Part shown: piece by piece, positions 20,568 to 32,794 of the stretch
Layout: the number at the start of each line of letters is the position of its first letter
How positions within the stretch are numbered: the stretch's first letter is position 1
DNA from: Larix kaempferi
Lineage: Eukaryota > Streptophyta > Pinopsida > Pinales > Pinaceae
Assembly (NCBI GenBank): GCA_027924585.1
Contig: BSBM01000822.1
Coordinates: 2,002,001 to 2,066,000, forward strand
DNA length: 64,000 nucleotides
Direction: 5' to 3'
Made by a program: the position numbers and the translations under genes
The notes under the pieces: model-generated
Seen by the model: only the letters and a program-made list of their open reading frames with translations
The model's database searches: none
What the model was told of the DNA's origin: nothing

Positions 20568-21575
20568 CTAAGATCCAGTTGCTTCAACATCTTTTGAAGG
20601 TATTTCGTAAGAACGGGCCCTGGTTTGGATATGAATGTTATGTTCACCAATTGTGAAGATATTTGCATTAGGTGGATTGCCCCCCGGTGGGGGGTTTGCC
20701 TGGTTTCCTCTTGCTGGAGGTGCTGGCGCTGCAGAAGCCATTTGTTGTTGCTGGGGGAAGGGTTGAGTTAGGACAACAGGTTGTGGTTGTTTCCCTCCTC
20801 GTTGTGCCAACATGCAATGAATATCATCCATATGAGGACAAAGATGAGTAGGATAATCTTCTTTGCAAATTTTGCAAGGATATTTGTTTTTCCTATTCTC
20901 ATGGTTTCCTCCGCTAAGATTATTCACCTTAGGTGTATCTCCTGTCTTAGGGTTAGCATTAGGTTTCTTCTTTTGCTTCTTCTTTTTTCCTTTTGGGTCC
21001 ACAGTTTGAACCGTAATGACTTCAGAAGTTTGGGCAGGAGTTGCAGCTTGCTGATGTGCCTGGCCAGCTGTGGGTTGCGGGTTTTGAACTGACATTTGTC
21101 CCAATTGATGGGTAATATGTTCCACTTGGTTAATGGATCCAATCACACCATCAGTATGAGGTCCTTTTGGTGGCCTAGCTGGATCACATGCAGGTCTTAC
21201 AGCATGGGGTATTAAGTCATAAAGTGTGCCCGATTGGGAATATACTAAATCCATATGGTGGGCACTCTGAATGAGTTGTTCTTCAGTCATGGCTCCTGAC
21301 ATGGCTACATCTTTGGCAAGAATAGGTAACAGTGATTTAATGAACCAATCTGCTAAGAATTGATTAGGGATTTCAGCTTTTATAAGCCTTCGACGTCTCC
21401 TCCACTCATGGATATGATCCGAGATGTGAGTAGCGGTGGATTGCCTAAGTGAAGTTAAAAGTTTAGTTCCCGTCTCATAGTGGATAGGTAACTGAAAATG
21501 TGTCAAAAATGCCATATCTAAAGATAAATTCAGTAAATGTATTGCGGGGCAACTCAATGTACCATTTCGCAGCAT
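20568..21575 (-). pseudogene. gypsy-B Gag, C-terminal half
   Basis: Capsid continuation (HISDHIHEWRRRRRLIKAEI, FIKSLLPILAKDVA) matches gypsy-A Gag. A Gln-rich linker and a Lys-rich basic patch (KGKKKKQKKKPNANP) follow, then a CCHC knuckle (CKICKEDYPTHLC) and a Gln/Pro/Gly-rich tail. The frame is offset from the N-terminal half by a shift near 21480-21570. Confidence 0.87.
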
Positions 21576-23048
21576 TTCCCGTTAGGGTCCGCTGAAACAA
21601 CCTCAACCTAATACTATCATCGACTAGGGAATTGGAGGAACACCACAAATGGAATGTCATCACATGATTTGATGGATCTTTCCCTGGTTTTCCGTCAAAC
21701 TTGTGTATGTCTGAGGGTAGTTTGATTGGTATTGCCGGCCACCCATTCAAATGAAGAACAGGGTCATTGGTCAGCCGGGATAAATCCGGTAGATTTAACA
21801 TGGCCAGAAATGGTGACTTGGATGATGCCGAAGCAAACGTTTGATATCTGGGTGAAGCTTGATGGCTCCACTGTTGTGGTCCTTGGGCTTGAAAAGTATT
21901 CCAAGTGGGATTACCTCCTTGAGGAGATTGCATCCAAAAAGATGGGTTATTTCCTGAATATTGCCCATTCCATTGTGGGATAGGATGCATGTACGGATTG
22001 CCCCCTTGCGGAGGTATGTTCCATTGAGTTTGGTGACTTGGGGGAACATTGCCACTCCATTGTGGCATAGGGTTAATGGGTGGATTTCCCCCTTGCGGGG
22101 GTATGTTCCATTGAGATTGGTTACTCGGTGGAACATTACCACTCCATTGTAGGTTGGGATTCATGGGTGGATTGCCCCCTTGCGGCCCGGTATGTTCCAT
22201 TGAGATTGGTTACTTGGTGGAACATTACCACTCCATTGATTGTTTCCTTGGTTTGGATAAGCGTTCCAAGGTGGATTTCCCCCTTGCAGGGGTGGTGCCC
22301 AAGAAGATGGGGTATTTCTTGGAACCTGCCCACTCCATGGTGGAATGGGGTTGATGGATGGGTTACCTCCTGGTGTGCTACCTGTTGGGGGAATGGGATT
22401 GCCCCCAGGATTTGTGCTAGGAAAGTTTGGATAAAGGTTTCCCGAGGCACTTCCACCAGCTTGTGGAGTATTACCCCAATTAGCATTAGTGTTCCATGGT
22501 CCACTAAGTCCACTAGGGATATTGAGGTTCCAAAATGAAGGATTCCCCCCAGGTGTAGAACTTGGAAGATTGTTTGGTATGCCAATAGGATTTTGATTTA
22601 CTCCTAGATTGTTTTGACCTTGAGTAGCCAAACCATATGGGAAACCCAAGTTTGGTAAGGTAATCCCTCCAGTAAGTATTATTGCAGGTAAAGTGGATGT
22701 ACTTCCGGGATTGGGACCCGAAACTGTACCAACTGGCACTGAAGTGCTCGTTGAACTTATGGTAGAAGCAGGTAAACTAACTGGTGGAGTTCTGGTAGAG
22801 GTCAAGTTGGAAATATTACTACCTCCAGCAACCATGTGCGGTTGTGATGATGTGGTCCCTTGTGCTCCTGATGAAGCCATAGGGATGTTGGGAGTATTGC
22901 TACCTCCAACACTTGTTTGAGATGGTGCTGATGTGGTCCCTTGTGCTCCTGATGAAGCCATGGGATTAGTGGTTGAATTTAGCATGTGTACCAAGTGTGC
23001 CACAAGAGGATTGATGGTTTTCAAAGGTTCACTGATGTGGAGTACCAC
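21475..23048 (-). pseudogene. gypsy-B Gag, N-terminal low-complexity region and capsid start
   Basis: Two frames (22161-23048 and 21475-22200) joined by a frameshift near 22188, where a short insertion interrupts a repeated cccccttgcgg word. The N-terminus is Ser/Thr/Gly/Pro-rich and contains a doubled segment PMASSGAQGTTS. The middle has repeated modules of the form QWNIPPQGGNPP then PQWSGNVPPS. The capsid start follows (NLPDLSRLTNDPVLHLN, FHLWCSSNSLVDDSIRLRL). Confidence 0.85.
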
Positions 23049-26000
23049 TGGGTCTCAAAGATTTGTCAGAGGTGGATTTATGGGATTTGCAGTGTTGTCT
23101 TCTAATGTTTCAAGTGAAATCGGAGCAAGAGGATCAACAATTTCTATGTTTTCCTGGGTAGGTGGTGTTGTAGTATTTGTTTGATATGTCTCTGCTTTAC
23201 TGTTGATTATTGAAGTTAGAAGTGTGTTGGTTTCAAAGTCAAAGTGTCTTGTATTTTGTTGTCATCTCTGCAATGTAGCGGGGCTTTCAACTTCTGGTGA
23301 CTCGCCTCTACGCCGCTGTGATTGGCAGGTCGGAAGATTAGCCACTTTGAAGAATATTGATAAAAGGATATGTTTAAAAAGTTTTTGAAAACAGAATCAA
23401 ACAATCCTATGGCTTTCTAGACTCAACAAAATAAAGTGTCCACACAGTAAAATTCCCTAGAGATTTCAAGCAAGCAAACTTACTTTTCCAAAGAACCGAA
23501 GCTCAGTGAAAAGCTGGACTGTAGGGCCTTCCGAAACTAGTAGCTACTAAGGGATTTCATGTCCTCATACAATTGCTAGGAGCGAAGGTGTGAGAAACAG
23601 TTGCAATAAACTTTAATCGCTAGGGGTACAAGTGTTGGTACCTGACCACTCACCCTCCCAAGGAGTAAAAGTTCCAAAGTCTGTCTCAGGTATTGCAAGT
23701 GTGTCCCACTCACAACAACTTATGTGACACTCTAAGAATAGCCACTAAAGTTACCACTTCGCAATCGATGGTCGAGCGGACAGTTGTAAGTCAAGGACAA
23801 ATCTTATTACCAGAAACTCTAGAAACAGTGATGTCACCCCGAGGACTTGTCACTGAACATAGAATCCCTTTGATAAGCTCATGTCCCACCAAATAAGCAA
23901 GAAGGGGGAACCACCCTTACTTATTCAGATTGACTTCGTGCTTGACGCATGTTTCAGAAGCGCTTTCCTGACAAGCATTTTTTGCGATAATGGATTTACT
24001 CTCTTTAATCAATGCTAGTTTCAAAGTTTTGCAGCCCAGGAGTGTTAACTCTCCAAATCTAATCCAGGGCACTAAGCTAATCTTGTTGGTGATATTAAAA
24101 TCAAAAGGTTGTCAATTTTAGATTAAGCGCCAAGTTTAGTGAAAGTTTGCTTAGTCTCAGGAGTGGAAGTGAAATTGATGGTGTTTTGACTCGAAAACAA
24201 AATGAACCACATAGTGCAGAATGCTCACGATGCTATCTTTTAGTTCGATGAATATCCTAACTAAGGAAGGGTTAGAGGTTCATGAGCTTATTTCAAACAT
24301 GCAAAATTTTTAGTAGATGTTTTATGTTCATGCACAGTTTTCCTGAAATATGGATAGTAATCGATGTGTAAAGATCAATGTAATCCAAACAGATATCTCA
24401 AGTAAACATGAATTTAATTCTATTACACGGGTGATCCATGTTTCTCATTCACAAGATTGCCCGAAAGCCCAAGTGAATAGGATATGCAGAGCCCTTTTGG
24501 AATGTGTTTGAATTAAATGCTTTTGAGAAATTTTTAAACCAAATGAAACTTTTCAACGTCCACTATGCAAAAATCTTTTTAAATCCAACTGATGCCAACT
24601 TATGCCAATCTATCAAAACTTTTTGAAAAGGATTTAATGCATTGTTTTGAAAGATTTTTTTTTTTTAATCCAAACTCGACAAAATTTTCAAAAACTTTTA
24701 ATTGACTTATGCAATACTTAGGTGTGTTATGAATTGTTCTTAAAGTCAACCTATGCAAATGTTAAATTGACTTATGCACACCTTAAATCCAAAATTTGAT
24801 TTCAAACCATATAGAACTTTTTAATCCACCAAAAAGCAAAACTTTTGAAAAAATTTGAATTCTTTTTAACCTAAAGAAAAAAAAATTTAGCCCCTTCAAA
24901 ACTTTTCAAAAGGAATAATAGTGTGTTAAAAATGTTGTTGAACAATTGTTTTTAAAACAAATTACATAAACTTTTTCAAACTTTGCAAAAATAAGAAAAA
25001 TAAACTTTTCAAATGCAAAAGCTCATGTGACATTATCATCAATGTTAGAGCTCAAGTTCACCTCTCGGCCAACTCCAACTCAGCACGGTTGTGTCTACAT
25101 GTTACTCTATTCAACTCACATTTTGGGTTAACACGTTACTCTACTCACAATTCGGTTGTAACACACCGCTCTAATTACACTTCTGTTTTAACACATTCTT
25201 CTTCTTATCAGACTTCGAACCAACATCCAAATGCCAGCACGCAGACGTTAAGCTAGTAGTAAGACATTAATATGAAGATGCTAAACCAACATTAAGGTGT
25301 TAAACGGTCGGGTATGTTCAGGTTTTGGAGTAATGTTTCGAATGCTGAGATATGAAAAATTAAAATTCTAATGTGTGGATACTAAAGTGTTGAAAGATCA
25401 CTGCTTAAAGATGTTGAAGGAGGCACGCAGGGCATTATCACTGCAAACTCTAACGCGCATTCACAAAGATGGAGTTTAACGCTTACCTTCCAGGATTCAA
25501 CCTTTCCTACTCCAAATTTTAAAGGTTTCAAAGGTGAATAAAATCTGCGTTTATGCAGACATTAATGTAGCCAGCCTGCAACGAAGCCAGGAGTCCACGA
25601 AACAACACTCAACGGATTAGAAAATAATCATTCAGACTTTAAACCTCATCCAACGAACCACCATTTGACGAATGGGCACTCTTTTTACCAACAATGTTTT
25701 ATGCATGGTATAAACCAGCGTTCAAATGCTACTATTCAAGAAAATAGGGATTCGCTTAAGTTCAAATCAGGGTATACAGAAATGAAAGATGCGGAGTTCA
25801 AAGCACGGCCAGAGCCACACGCAGGGGTGTGAAGACAAAACGCAGGGGTCATTCGATGCAAGGTACTGATGAAGATTGTTCACGCTGTGGCTAATATGCA
25901 GTCACGAGACAAAATGCCTAGTTTAAAGCTTCACGTAGCATGTAGAAGAGACAGAGTTTTGCTCAAAAATATTTCAAGATCTTAGCACCATTAAAGAAAC

Positions 26001-27220
26001 ATGCAGAGCTTTGAAGGTTCACGCTGAGGTTAAGATCCATGTGATGGCCTTAGGATTCGATGAAAGCCACATTCCAGGGATTGTAATGACGCCTTCAGCA
26101 AAGATCTTGCACGCAACAAGTACCAATACTTTTAACAATGTAGGGAATTTAATTTTGAAACAAACACGCATGAGCATACCGCAGACATCATCAAATGAAA
26201 AATCATTCAGCATACAGTAAAAAGCAGGGCGAAAAAAATCTTAAGAACCAATTCAGAATTCGAGAAAACTCGATCTCGTAATATGGAGACAGAGGAACTT
26301 TTAAATGCAGACGCAGAGATCTATGAGGTTTCAATGCAGAGGTTAAGGTGAATTCACGCAGAGTTAAAGATCTGGGATATTTTTTAAGAATCCACTAGTG
26401 TTTAAAATGCAAAGATTGCAAAATTTCTTTGTACGCTGGGCTCTTCCAACTGCAAATCATGGCCTCTGCAAGTTTTAAGATTTAAGAGTCAAGGTTCAAG
26501 CCCAAAAAATTCAAGATTCAAGCCTACAAATCATGGCAGAGATTCTACCTGTGGAAGTGAATGTTCTTAAACCTCTACACGCAGAAGCTTCTACACGTAG
26601 AAAGCTTCTACACATAGGAAGGTAATGTCCTAAAGCTCATTAACGTTTTTACAATACTTCAACGCAGAGCTGGAGCCATGCAAGGATACATGCAGAGTTG
26701 TAAATTTGTTTTTTTTTTTTAAATTTGAATCGTTTGGCATAGGTTAAAGATTGAAATTGAGATTCAAGTTTTAATGTTGGGCAGAGGTTAAAGATTTAAA
26801 ATGAGACTCAATATTTAATGCAGAGGCTTAGAACTTGAAGATGTGAGAGATCCAAGAACTTCAATGCATCACACTCCACTCCAGGTTTAAAGGCAGAATG
26901 TTAAAGAAGTCACGCAGAGTTCTGAAGAAATCATGCTACCAGCTCTCAACAATCAAGAAATTCAAAGTTTCAGATCTTAAGAAACTCAGAACAAATCAAG
27001 AAATGCAAAATTCCAGACCTTAAACACATCAAGAAAACTCAGATTTGAGTGTAAAGTGAGGTGATTTGAAGAATTAAGGATGAATTTAGTCTGATCTTGA
27101 GCTGAGCAAGCTAGATCTGAGGTTCTTTTAATAATCTTTAAGCTACAAAGGAGCAGATCTGAAGGGAGAACACCTTAAAACTTGAAGAAAATTCAGGAAA
27201 AATCAAGAAAATTCAACAAG
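23049..27220 (-). other. 4.2-kb leader of gypsy-B, no gene found
   Basis: The segment 23500-23700 resembles the leader of gypsy-A in order and wording. From 24000 to 25000 it is AT-rich with A and T runs. A degenerate array of about 38-bp units (gttactctactcac-like) lies at about 25070-25200. From 25200 to 27000 a gcagag word recurs many times, for example acgcagagtt and atgcagagg. All ORFs here are short and look like chance. Confidence 0.6.
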
Positions 27221-27235
27221 CCAGTATGGTCACCA
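27221..27235 (-). promoter_or_regulatory. Putative primer binding site of gypsy-B
   Basis: The minus-strand TGGTGACCATACTGG starts 3 bases after the LTR end and resembles the gypsy-A site (TGGCGACTCCACTG) at most positions. The tRNA was not identified. Confidence 0.5.
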
Positions 27236-27238
27236 ATC

Positions 27239-28054
27239 TGATAACAGTGTTTAGTGCAGGGACATGCCTACACTAATTTGACTATTATTCTAAGAGTTGG
27301 TGAATCTCTACGTCAACATTATGAAAAGATTATCACAAGTTATTTTAAATCTAGATTCATTCATCCATTTAAGACAAGCAAATTTAAGATCTACAGCCAT
27401 TTAACAGTTTAAATCACACAATGCAAGCAACATTTAAACATCATAATGGCATAAACTTGAATCTATTTATAGTAGAACAATGGAGAAATACATCCTTACT
27501 GTGACATTAGACATGCATCCTTCCTCCATTGACATGAGCTTCCCTTCCTTCACCCTTGCTTTTGAAGAATTTGAGCTCTTTCTCCTCCTTCAGAATCTTT
27601 CCAGCATTCCTTTGCTCTCTCTTTGTGTGTCTTTACCATGCCCCAAAGCCTTTCTTATATAGCCTTGGGAAATGTGCCTTAGGTTTCTCTTTTGAGTGCG
27701 GGTTAATCCATTTTAGATTAATTTATATTGAAAACCCACTTTTCATAGTTTTTAGGCTTTGTGCACCATTTATAATGATTTTAACCATCATTAATGCATT
27801 TTAATGCATTGCTTAGGGAGGATTCATCTTTGCATGAACTGGTGTCATGTGTTCCTGTTGCGGGTGCATGGTAAAATGCGCTTCTTCTGTCACTTGACTA
27901 AGGGTGTTAATTTTGTTGTTAACAAAAATATCAAAAGTAAAGTGGTTTGAGATCCACTTTCTTAGGCTTTGAATCTGTTCAGGAATTATATACAAAAAAT
28001 GAGTCTTTTAAAGTATAACAACTAATTACTAAAAATAGGACTTCACACTTATCA
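27239..28054 (-). repeat. 5' LTR of gypsy-B (816 bp)
   Basis: Bounded by TGATAACAGTGT on the plus strand and ACACTTATCA at the other end, giving inverted termini with TG...CA. On the minus strand a TATA box (CTATATAAG, about 27653-27662) sits roughly 400 bases into the LTR. A primer-site candidate follows on the internal side. The matching LTR is outside the window, so the call rests on structure only. Confidence 0.65.
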
Positions 28055-28104
28055 ACAAAAATGTGTTATGAACTCTGTGGGACAGCTGTATGCATATGTG
28101 GCAA

Positions 28105-30175
28105 TCAGAATTGTTTCGCTGCTTCTGCCAAAAGGGTTACTCCATCCAGTGCTTGTGATCTTTTGGAAAAGCGAGCCTGCTCTGCTTCCATGACCTGAAC
28201 CTTGCTTGACAACTCCTTATTTTGCTTGTTTAGGTCTTCAATGTGTTTAGTTATCTCCTCAATTTCCCCCTCTACATTCCTTTTTCTTTTCAAAACCTCT
28301 TTAGCAACTGTAATAAGCTCTCAATAATGACCATTGACATCTTCAAGATATTCCCTAAGTCTCTTATTGGCCAGTATATGCCTTTGATTTGTTTCATTCA
28401 CAAATCCAATCTGTCTTTTATGCTGCTGTAATGATCCTTTAAGATTTTCAACTTCATAATTCATTTTAATTTCTCCTTGAAGTATTGAATCTTCATTTGG
28501 ACCTACTGGAAGGTCTAGATTTTCAATAAGCAAATCTTCCTGTGCTTTATAAGTCTCACCTGATTCCTTAGCTGTTGTATTTTAATAGAGAGGTTTCGAG
28601 CTCATTTCTAATTCAACGCTTGGAACATTTTCTTCTTCTGCCACTTCATTAGATTTTCCCATTGGCTCTGTTGAATCTAGATGTTCCTTTCCTTTGTTTT
28701 TGACAAGTTGTTGCGGCCTCAATTCTAGTTTCCCATCTCTTAAATCTTCCTCATTCAAGGAGTCCTGAATAATGGTAACCTGTTCTTTACCCAATTTAGG
28801 ATTCAAGATTCTTTTTATATTCAACCCTAATTTGTTAGTTGCTCTAGTTTTAGGTCTCCATCTAGGCCTTTCAAGTTCCATTATAGATTTGACATCTGCT
28901 TTGAAATCGGGGAAATGAACAATACCTATTTTTATGTCTTCTTTTTCATTCATAGAAGGAGTATCAAGCACAGGAGTATGTTCTTCAGGGGCATGTTTAT
29001 GCTTTTATGCAACTAAAGCAATGCTTTCTTCATTATTTGAAATAGAAACACCTTCTACAAGACTATCTCCTTCAGGGATACACTCTTGCTCCTCCTCCAT
29101 TGATATCTGTCTCTGTTCTGCATCATTTGACTTTACAATCTTCCCCAATACATCACCATCTTCAGTTTTATGCATCTCTTCAACGATGCTTCTTTTAAAC
29201 CTGTTTATGAAGACAAATTGTTTTCTTGACAGGAGCTTTCCTTTAGGTTCATTGTTCTCTGATTCAAACCCTGGCCAGAACAAAAAATGTTGCCAACTAC
29301 GATTTCTTTTCTCCAGCTTTGTTAAAACAATTAACTTGACCAGACTATGGTGGAAAAGAGACTCGTTTGTATGATCCACATGACTTTTAACCCTATTCGA
29401 CATTTTTTGGAGACTTTTTAATAGATAAAAGGGCAGGTTCATTTTTTATTGATCATTCAAATGCAATAAAAATCTGACATGGTATTTATAAACCGATGCA
29501 AACCTACCCTTGCATGTGATATAGCTTTGCATGATACCAACGACCTCCCGCCATTCTGGTTTCATATTACTTAGATGAATACCCTTATTCCAGTCAAGAG
29601 ACTCGAAACCTGGTAATAAGAACAGACTTGGATCGAACTCAAATGGGATCTTCTTGAACCAACGCTCCCCTTCAATGGCCATACCAGTGGCCTCAACAAT
29701 TAACTCTTCTGTCAACTCAAACTTTAGGGTGTTGAAGCTAACACAGGCGTTTGAGCATTTCTGAGCAAAATAACGAGTAACCTTCAAATTATAACCTGAA
29801 ATCTTCTAAAAAAATGTGAACCAACCGGCTTTCCTGAACAGTTCTACACATTCTGGGAAATCTTTAGTCCATCCAGTGTTTGCTGGCTCCAATCTATAGA
29901 GTTTACCACTCCTGCCCGTGCTTGTTGTGTTTGATTATCGGCTTCATTGATAACCTGATAACAAACTTACTATGGTCGAAATCGTTGACAACACTATGGG
30001 TTTGAGAAGTACATGGCTTCCCCTTATATTTGAATCATCGGTGTTGAAATTATAACTTGACACTTGCTATGATATGGCGGACAAATTCCTCGGGGTCCTC
30101 ATTCATGAGAAGAAATGCGCCAGACTAGATGAGGGCAAGCCATGATCTTGGATGATTTCGACAGCGCTCATGCTT
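28105..30175 (-). pseudogene. Unrecognised coding region with in-frame stops, coiled-coil tail
   Basis: From about 29920 to 28105 one frame runs uninterrupted except for stops: TAG near 29807, TAA 29446-29448, TAA 29005-29007, TAA 28582-28584 and TGA 28321-28323. Segments include FELTEELIVEATGMAIEGER, KPEWREVVGIMQSYITCKGR and, at the C-terminus, a heptad-like Lys/Glu/Gln-rich stretch (IEEITKHIEDLNKQNKELSS). Further upstream a shifted frame shows MSAVEIIQDHGLP and MNEDPEEFVRH. The ELIVEATGM...GERWF segment recalls the plant transposon / Athila ORF1-type proteins, but I cannot confirm that. It ends just beside the gypsy-B LTR. Confidence 0.55.
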
Positions 30176-30598
30176 ATGAACCCTAGTGATTGCGCTACCG
30201 GAATATCTCAACTATGAAAAATTGCATAATATTCAACATAAAGGTTAGAAACAATATTCACTCATGTTTTGAAGATCAATAAGAAGGGAAATTTTTAAAA
30301 AGCCAATGTCTAAATCATAAATAAAAAGTGAACAATAAACAAAAATTATAAACCAACATTCATGTAATAAAACTCAAATCAACAAAAAAATAAGAAACCA
30401 AGAATAAGATTAAAATGAACTAGGTACAATTCTAGTTCCAACAGGTACTATGAATATTTCTCTTTTAAATGAAGATTGAATGACATGTTACAAATTCTAA
30501 GAGATTATTAACTTCTTCTTTAGGCAACCACAAGGTGCCTAGTGAATTGAACAGGTCAATCATACTCATGCACACAACAAATTGCAAGTGCAACAAGT

Positions 30599-31270
30599 GG
30601 TTATCTCAACTAGTTGTGACTAATGTTGTTGGGATTTTGGCTAGTTTCTTAAAGTGCCTAGTTTAAATCCCCTCAAGTAAGGTACACTATTATACACAAT
30701 TGGGTTTGTCAAGGATGCCATCCATGAATGTGAGGAAGCCTCTCCTAGGTTTCACTGCAAGCTTTTCCTTGGGGAAAATGTTTAAAACATTAAAAATATA
30801 TATACCCGGTGGGTTAGCTCAATCATTTCTAGAGAATTTTTTTAAGGTGAATTTGGTCATGAGGTTGTCGGTTCTAGTTAGACTATATATCAATTCAAAC
30901 AAATTGTTTGGAGGCAAAGTTCAAGATGAGGTTTTTTTTTCTAACCTAGCTAAGGTTTGAGTCCATAAGTTCCATTGAGTTAAAAACTACAACCTTTGGT
31001 TACAATTAAGTTATGCTTCATCCATATATTCCTAAAAAATGGGGAATCACACAAGGTTTTCTTTGGAAATATATAGCCCATGGGGTTATCTCAACTAGTT
31101 TTTGCTAATGTTTGGGAATTTGGCTAGTTTCGTGCTCACAAATGATTAGATCGAATCCCCTTGGGTTAGGCATACTATTTTATGCTATGGATTTACTAGG
31201 GATGCTATCCATGAATGTGGAGAAGCATCCCTTGGTTTTCTCCATCAAGTTTTCCTTGGAAAATATTACA
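30599..31270 (+). mobile_element. Tandem array of SINE-like units (three)
   Basis: Unit 1 (30599-30790) and unit 3 (31081-31270) align over their whole length. Each starts with an A-box-like ggttatctcaactagt, has a B-box-like word (gtttaaatcccc in unit 1, gatcgaatcccc in unit 3) and ends with gatgc-atccatgaatgtg and a tttccttgg segment. A more diverged middle unit (about 30800-31075) begins gggttagctcaatc. A and B box words with this spacing indicate tRNA-derived heads. Confidence 0.55.
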
Positions 31271-32587
31271 CTTTTTTTTCAAGTGAGAAAAGTTTATTTC
31301 AAAGAATGGAAAATAAATTTTAAGATTTGTTTGCCCAAGACATCAAAATTTTGGAATATGATTGAGATTTAGCTATCAAGATGTTTTATCTATCTATATC
31401 CCTACATAACTATTGATATGATGAAACAATGACTACATAACTGAAATAAGAAAACAATATTTACTGCATATGAAGAACCGCATCATAGTTCAAATAAAGC
31501 ATGTGGGGGTTGGCATTAATCATTGTGTCCTTGTCCTCTACCAAATTCAAATACCCAAAAGGACCACTCACACTCACTTTGGATATTTAAATTGCTTTGT
31601 TTTTAACTCTCTAAAAACACGTCTAAATGGGATGGATGTAAACCTTTCTTTCCATGGATAAACCTAATGCATAACAACTTATAGGTTAATAATTTTGTAA
31701 CATAGAGTTACTATTCATCCAACTAATTATGAGCTTTGAGTCCCCAAAATCCTGAAAGGAGCTAATTCCCATCTCTAATGCAATTTGAAGCAGGGATACT
31801 AATGAATACATATTTTCTTGGTTATTTGAGCCACACCCTAAACCCATGGAAAAAGATAAGAAATGAGATTGAGCTATAATTATAACTTGATCGCCTGCTC
31901 CACAATTACATGCATTCCCCTAGGAGGCCCACTCAAAAACTCCACACCATATCCTTATCCACCTAGAGTGAAAATCTACCTTGCCACTATTTTCTTGGTA
32001 GAGAAAATTTACGCTTTTTATAAAGTACTTTATCTTATGATAGACCTATAATGACGTTGAATATTTGCCCTTAATATAGACTTATCCATGAGTAGATAAA
32101 TGACCCAATTGACTATCAATGGAATGGCCTCTTAGATTTTAACTGTGAGGTCCTCCATCCTTCCCTTAAGAGCCTCAAATAAAGTATACCCACTCCAGTT
32201 TCTATAACCTGTTAATAATGACTTTATAACAAACCAAACCTCCAAAGTGAAGTGATAGATATTAAGCAAATGGAAGATGGATTCTACATTTTTCTTGTGT
32301 ATCATAGCACATTTGAGGGCCTTGTTGTGCCCTTTTTTGGAGTACTTACCAAATTGGTACTTTATTTCATGACACCATCTAGAAAATTAGTTTGCCCTTT
32401 AGTGGAGCCTTGATCCTCAAAATATCTTTCCACCGCCAATATTTATTTCCTTGCATGCCTTGATAAATGTTCTAACTTAATAGAATATGAAACATCCATG
32501 AGGTTTTTTTTTTATCGAAGTAGCTTGTTAGAAACTACGTTTTATTTAATGTTGTTGAGTTCCAACTATTGACTAAGTCCCTTCCAT
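31271..32587. other. AT-rich intergenic sequence
   Basis: I see no gene, element end or repeat that I can support. The short ORFs present have no recognisable similarity. Confidence 0.5.
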
Positions 32588-32794
32588 TCATCTGCATATT
32601 CTTCTTTGAGACCAATCTCTTCTGATGACTTATAGTCCTTTCCCCATACTAAAATTTGAGAATACATGCATACACACATACATACTATGCATGCATGTGT
32701 GTATGTGTGTATACATGTATTCTCAAATTTTAGTATGGGGAAAGGACTATAAGTCATCTGAAGAGATTGGTCTCAAAGAAGAATATGCAGATGA
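32588..32794. repeat. 207-bp near-perfect palindrome
   Basis: Left arm from 32588 (tcatctgcatattc) and right arm ending at 32794 (gaatatgcagatga) are reverse complements, with one mismatch in about 75 bases. The pairing continues into an AC/GT-rich centre (acacacatacatac with gtatgtgtgtat) around a tgcatgcatg core. A foldback element, an inverted duplication or a long hairpin-RNA locus would all look like this. Confidence 0.95.

Larger units (their letters stand above)
17119..28054 (-). mobile_element. Ty3/gypsy LTR retrotransposon (gypsy-B), truncated at integrase by copia-A
   Basis: Reading leftwards on the minus strand: LTR (28054-27239), putative primer site, 4.2-kb leader, gag, CCHC, protease, RT, RNase H, integrase. 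It ends after the integrase motif HVIARLFGYPHH, where the copia-A LTR begins at 17118. The proteins are homologous to those of gypsy-A over gag and pol, so the two are related families. At least five frameshifts and an in-frame TAA show longer decay than in gypsy-A. The rest of integrase and the other LTR would lie beyond the far side of copia-A, outside the window. Confidence 0.87.

Noticed and set aside
22080-22538. 152-codon plus-strand Trp/Pro-rich ORF
   Set aside because: Antisense to the repeated gypsy-B Gag modules.
25250-27000. CRISPR-like or satellite array from recurrent acgcag words
   Set aside because: Spacing is irregular and units are not conserved; a plant leader with biased wording is a simpler reading.
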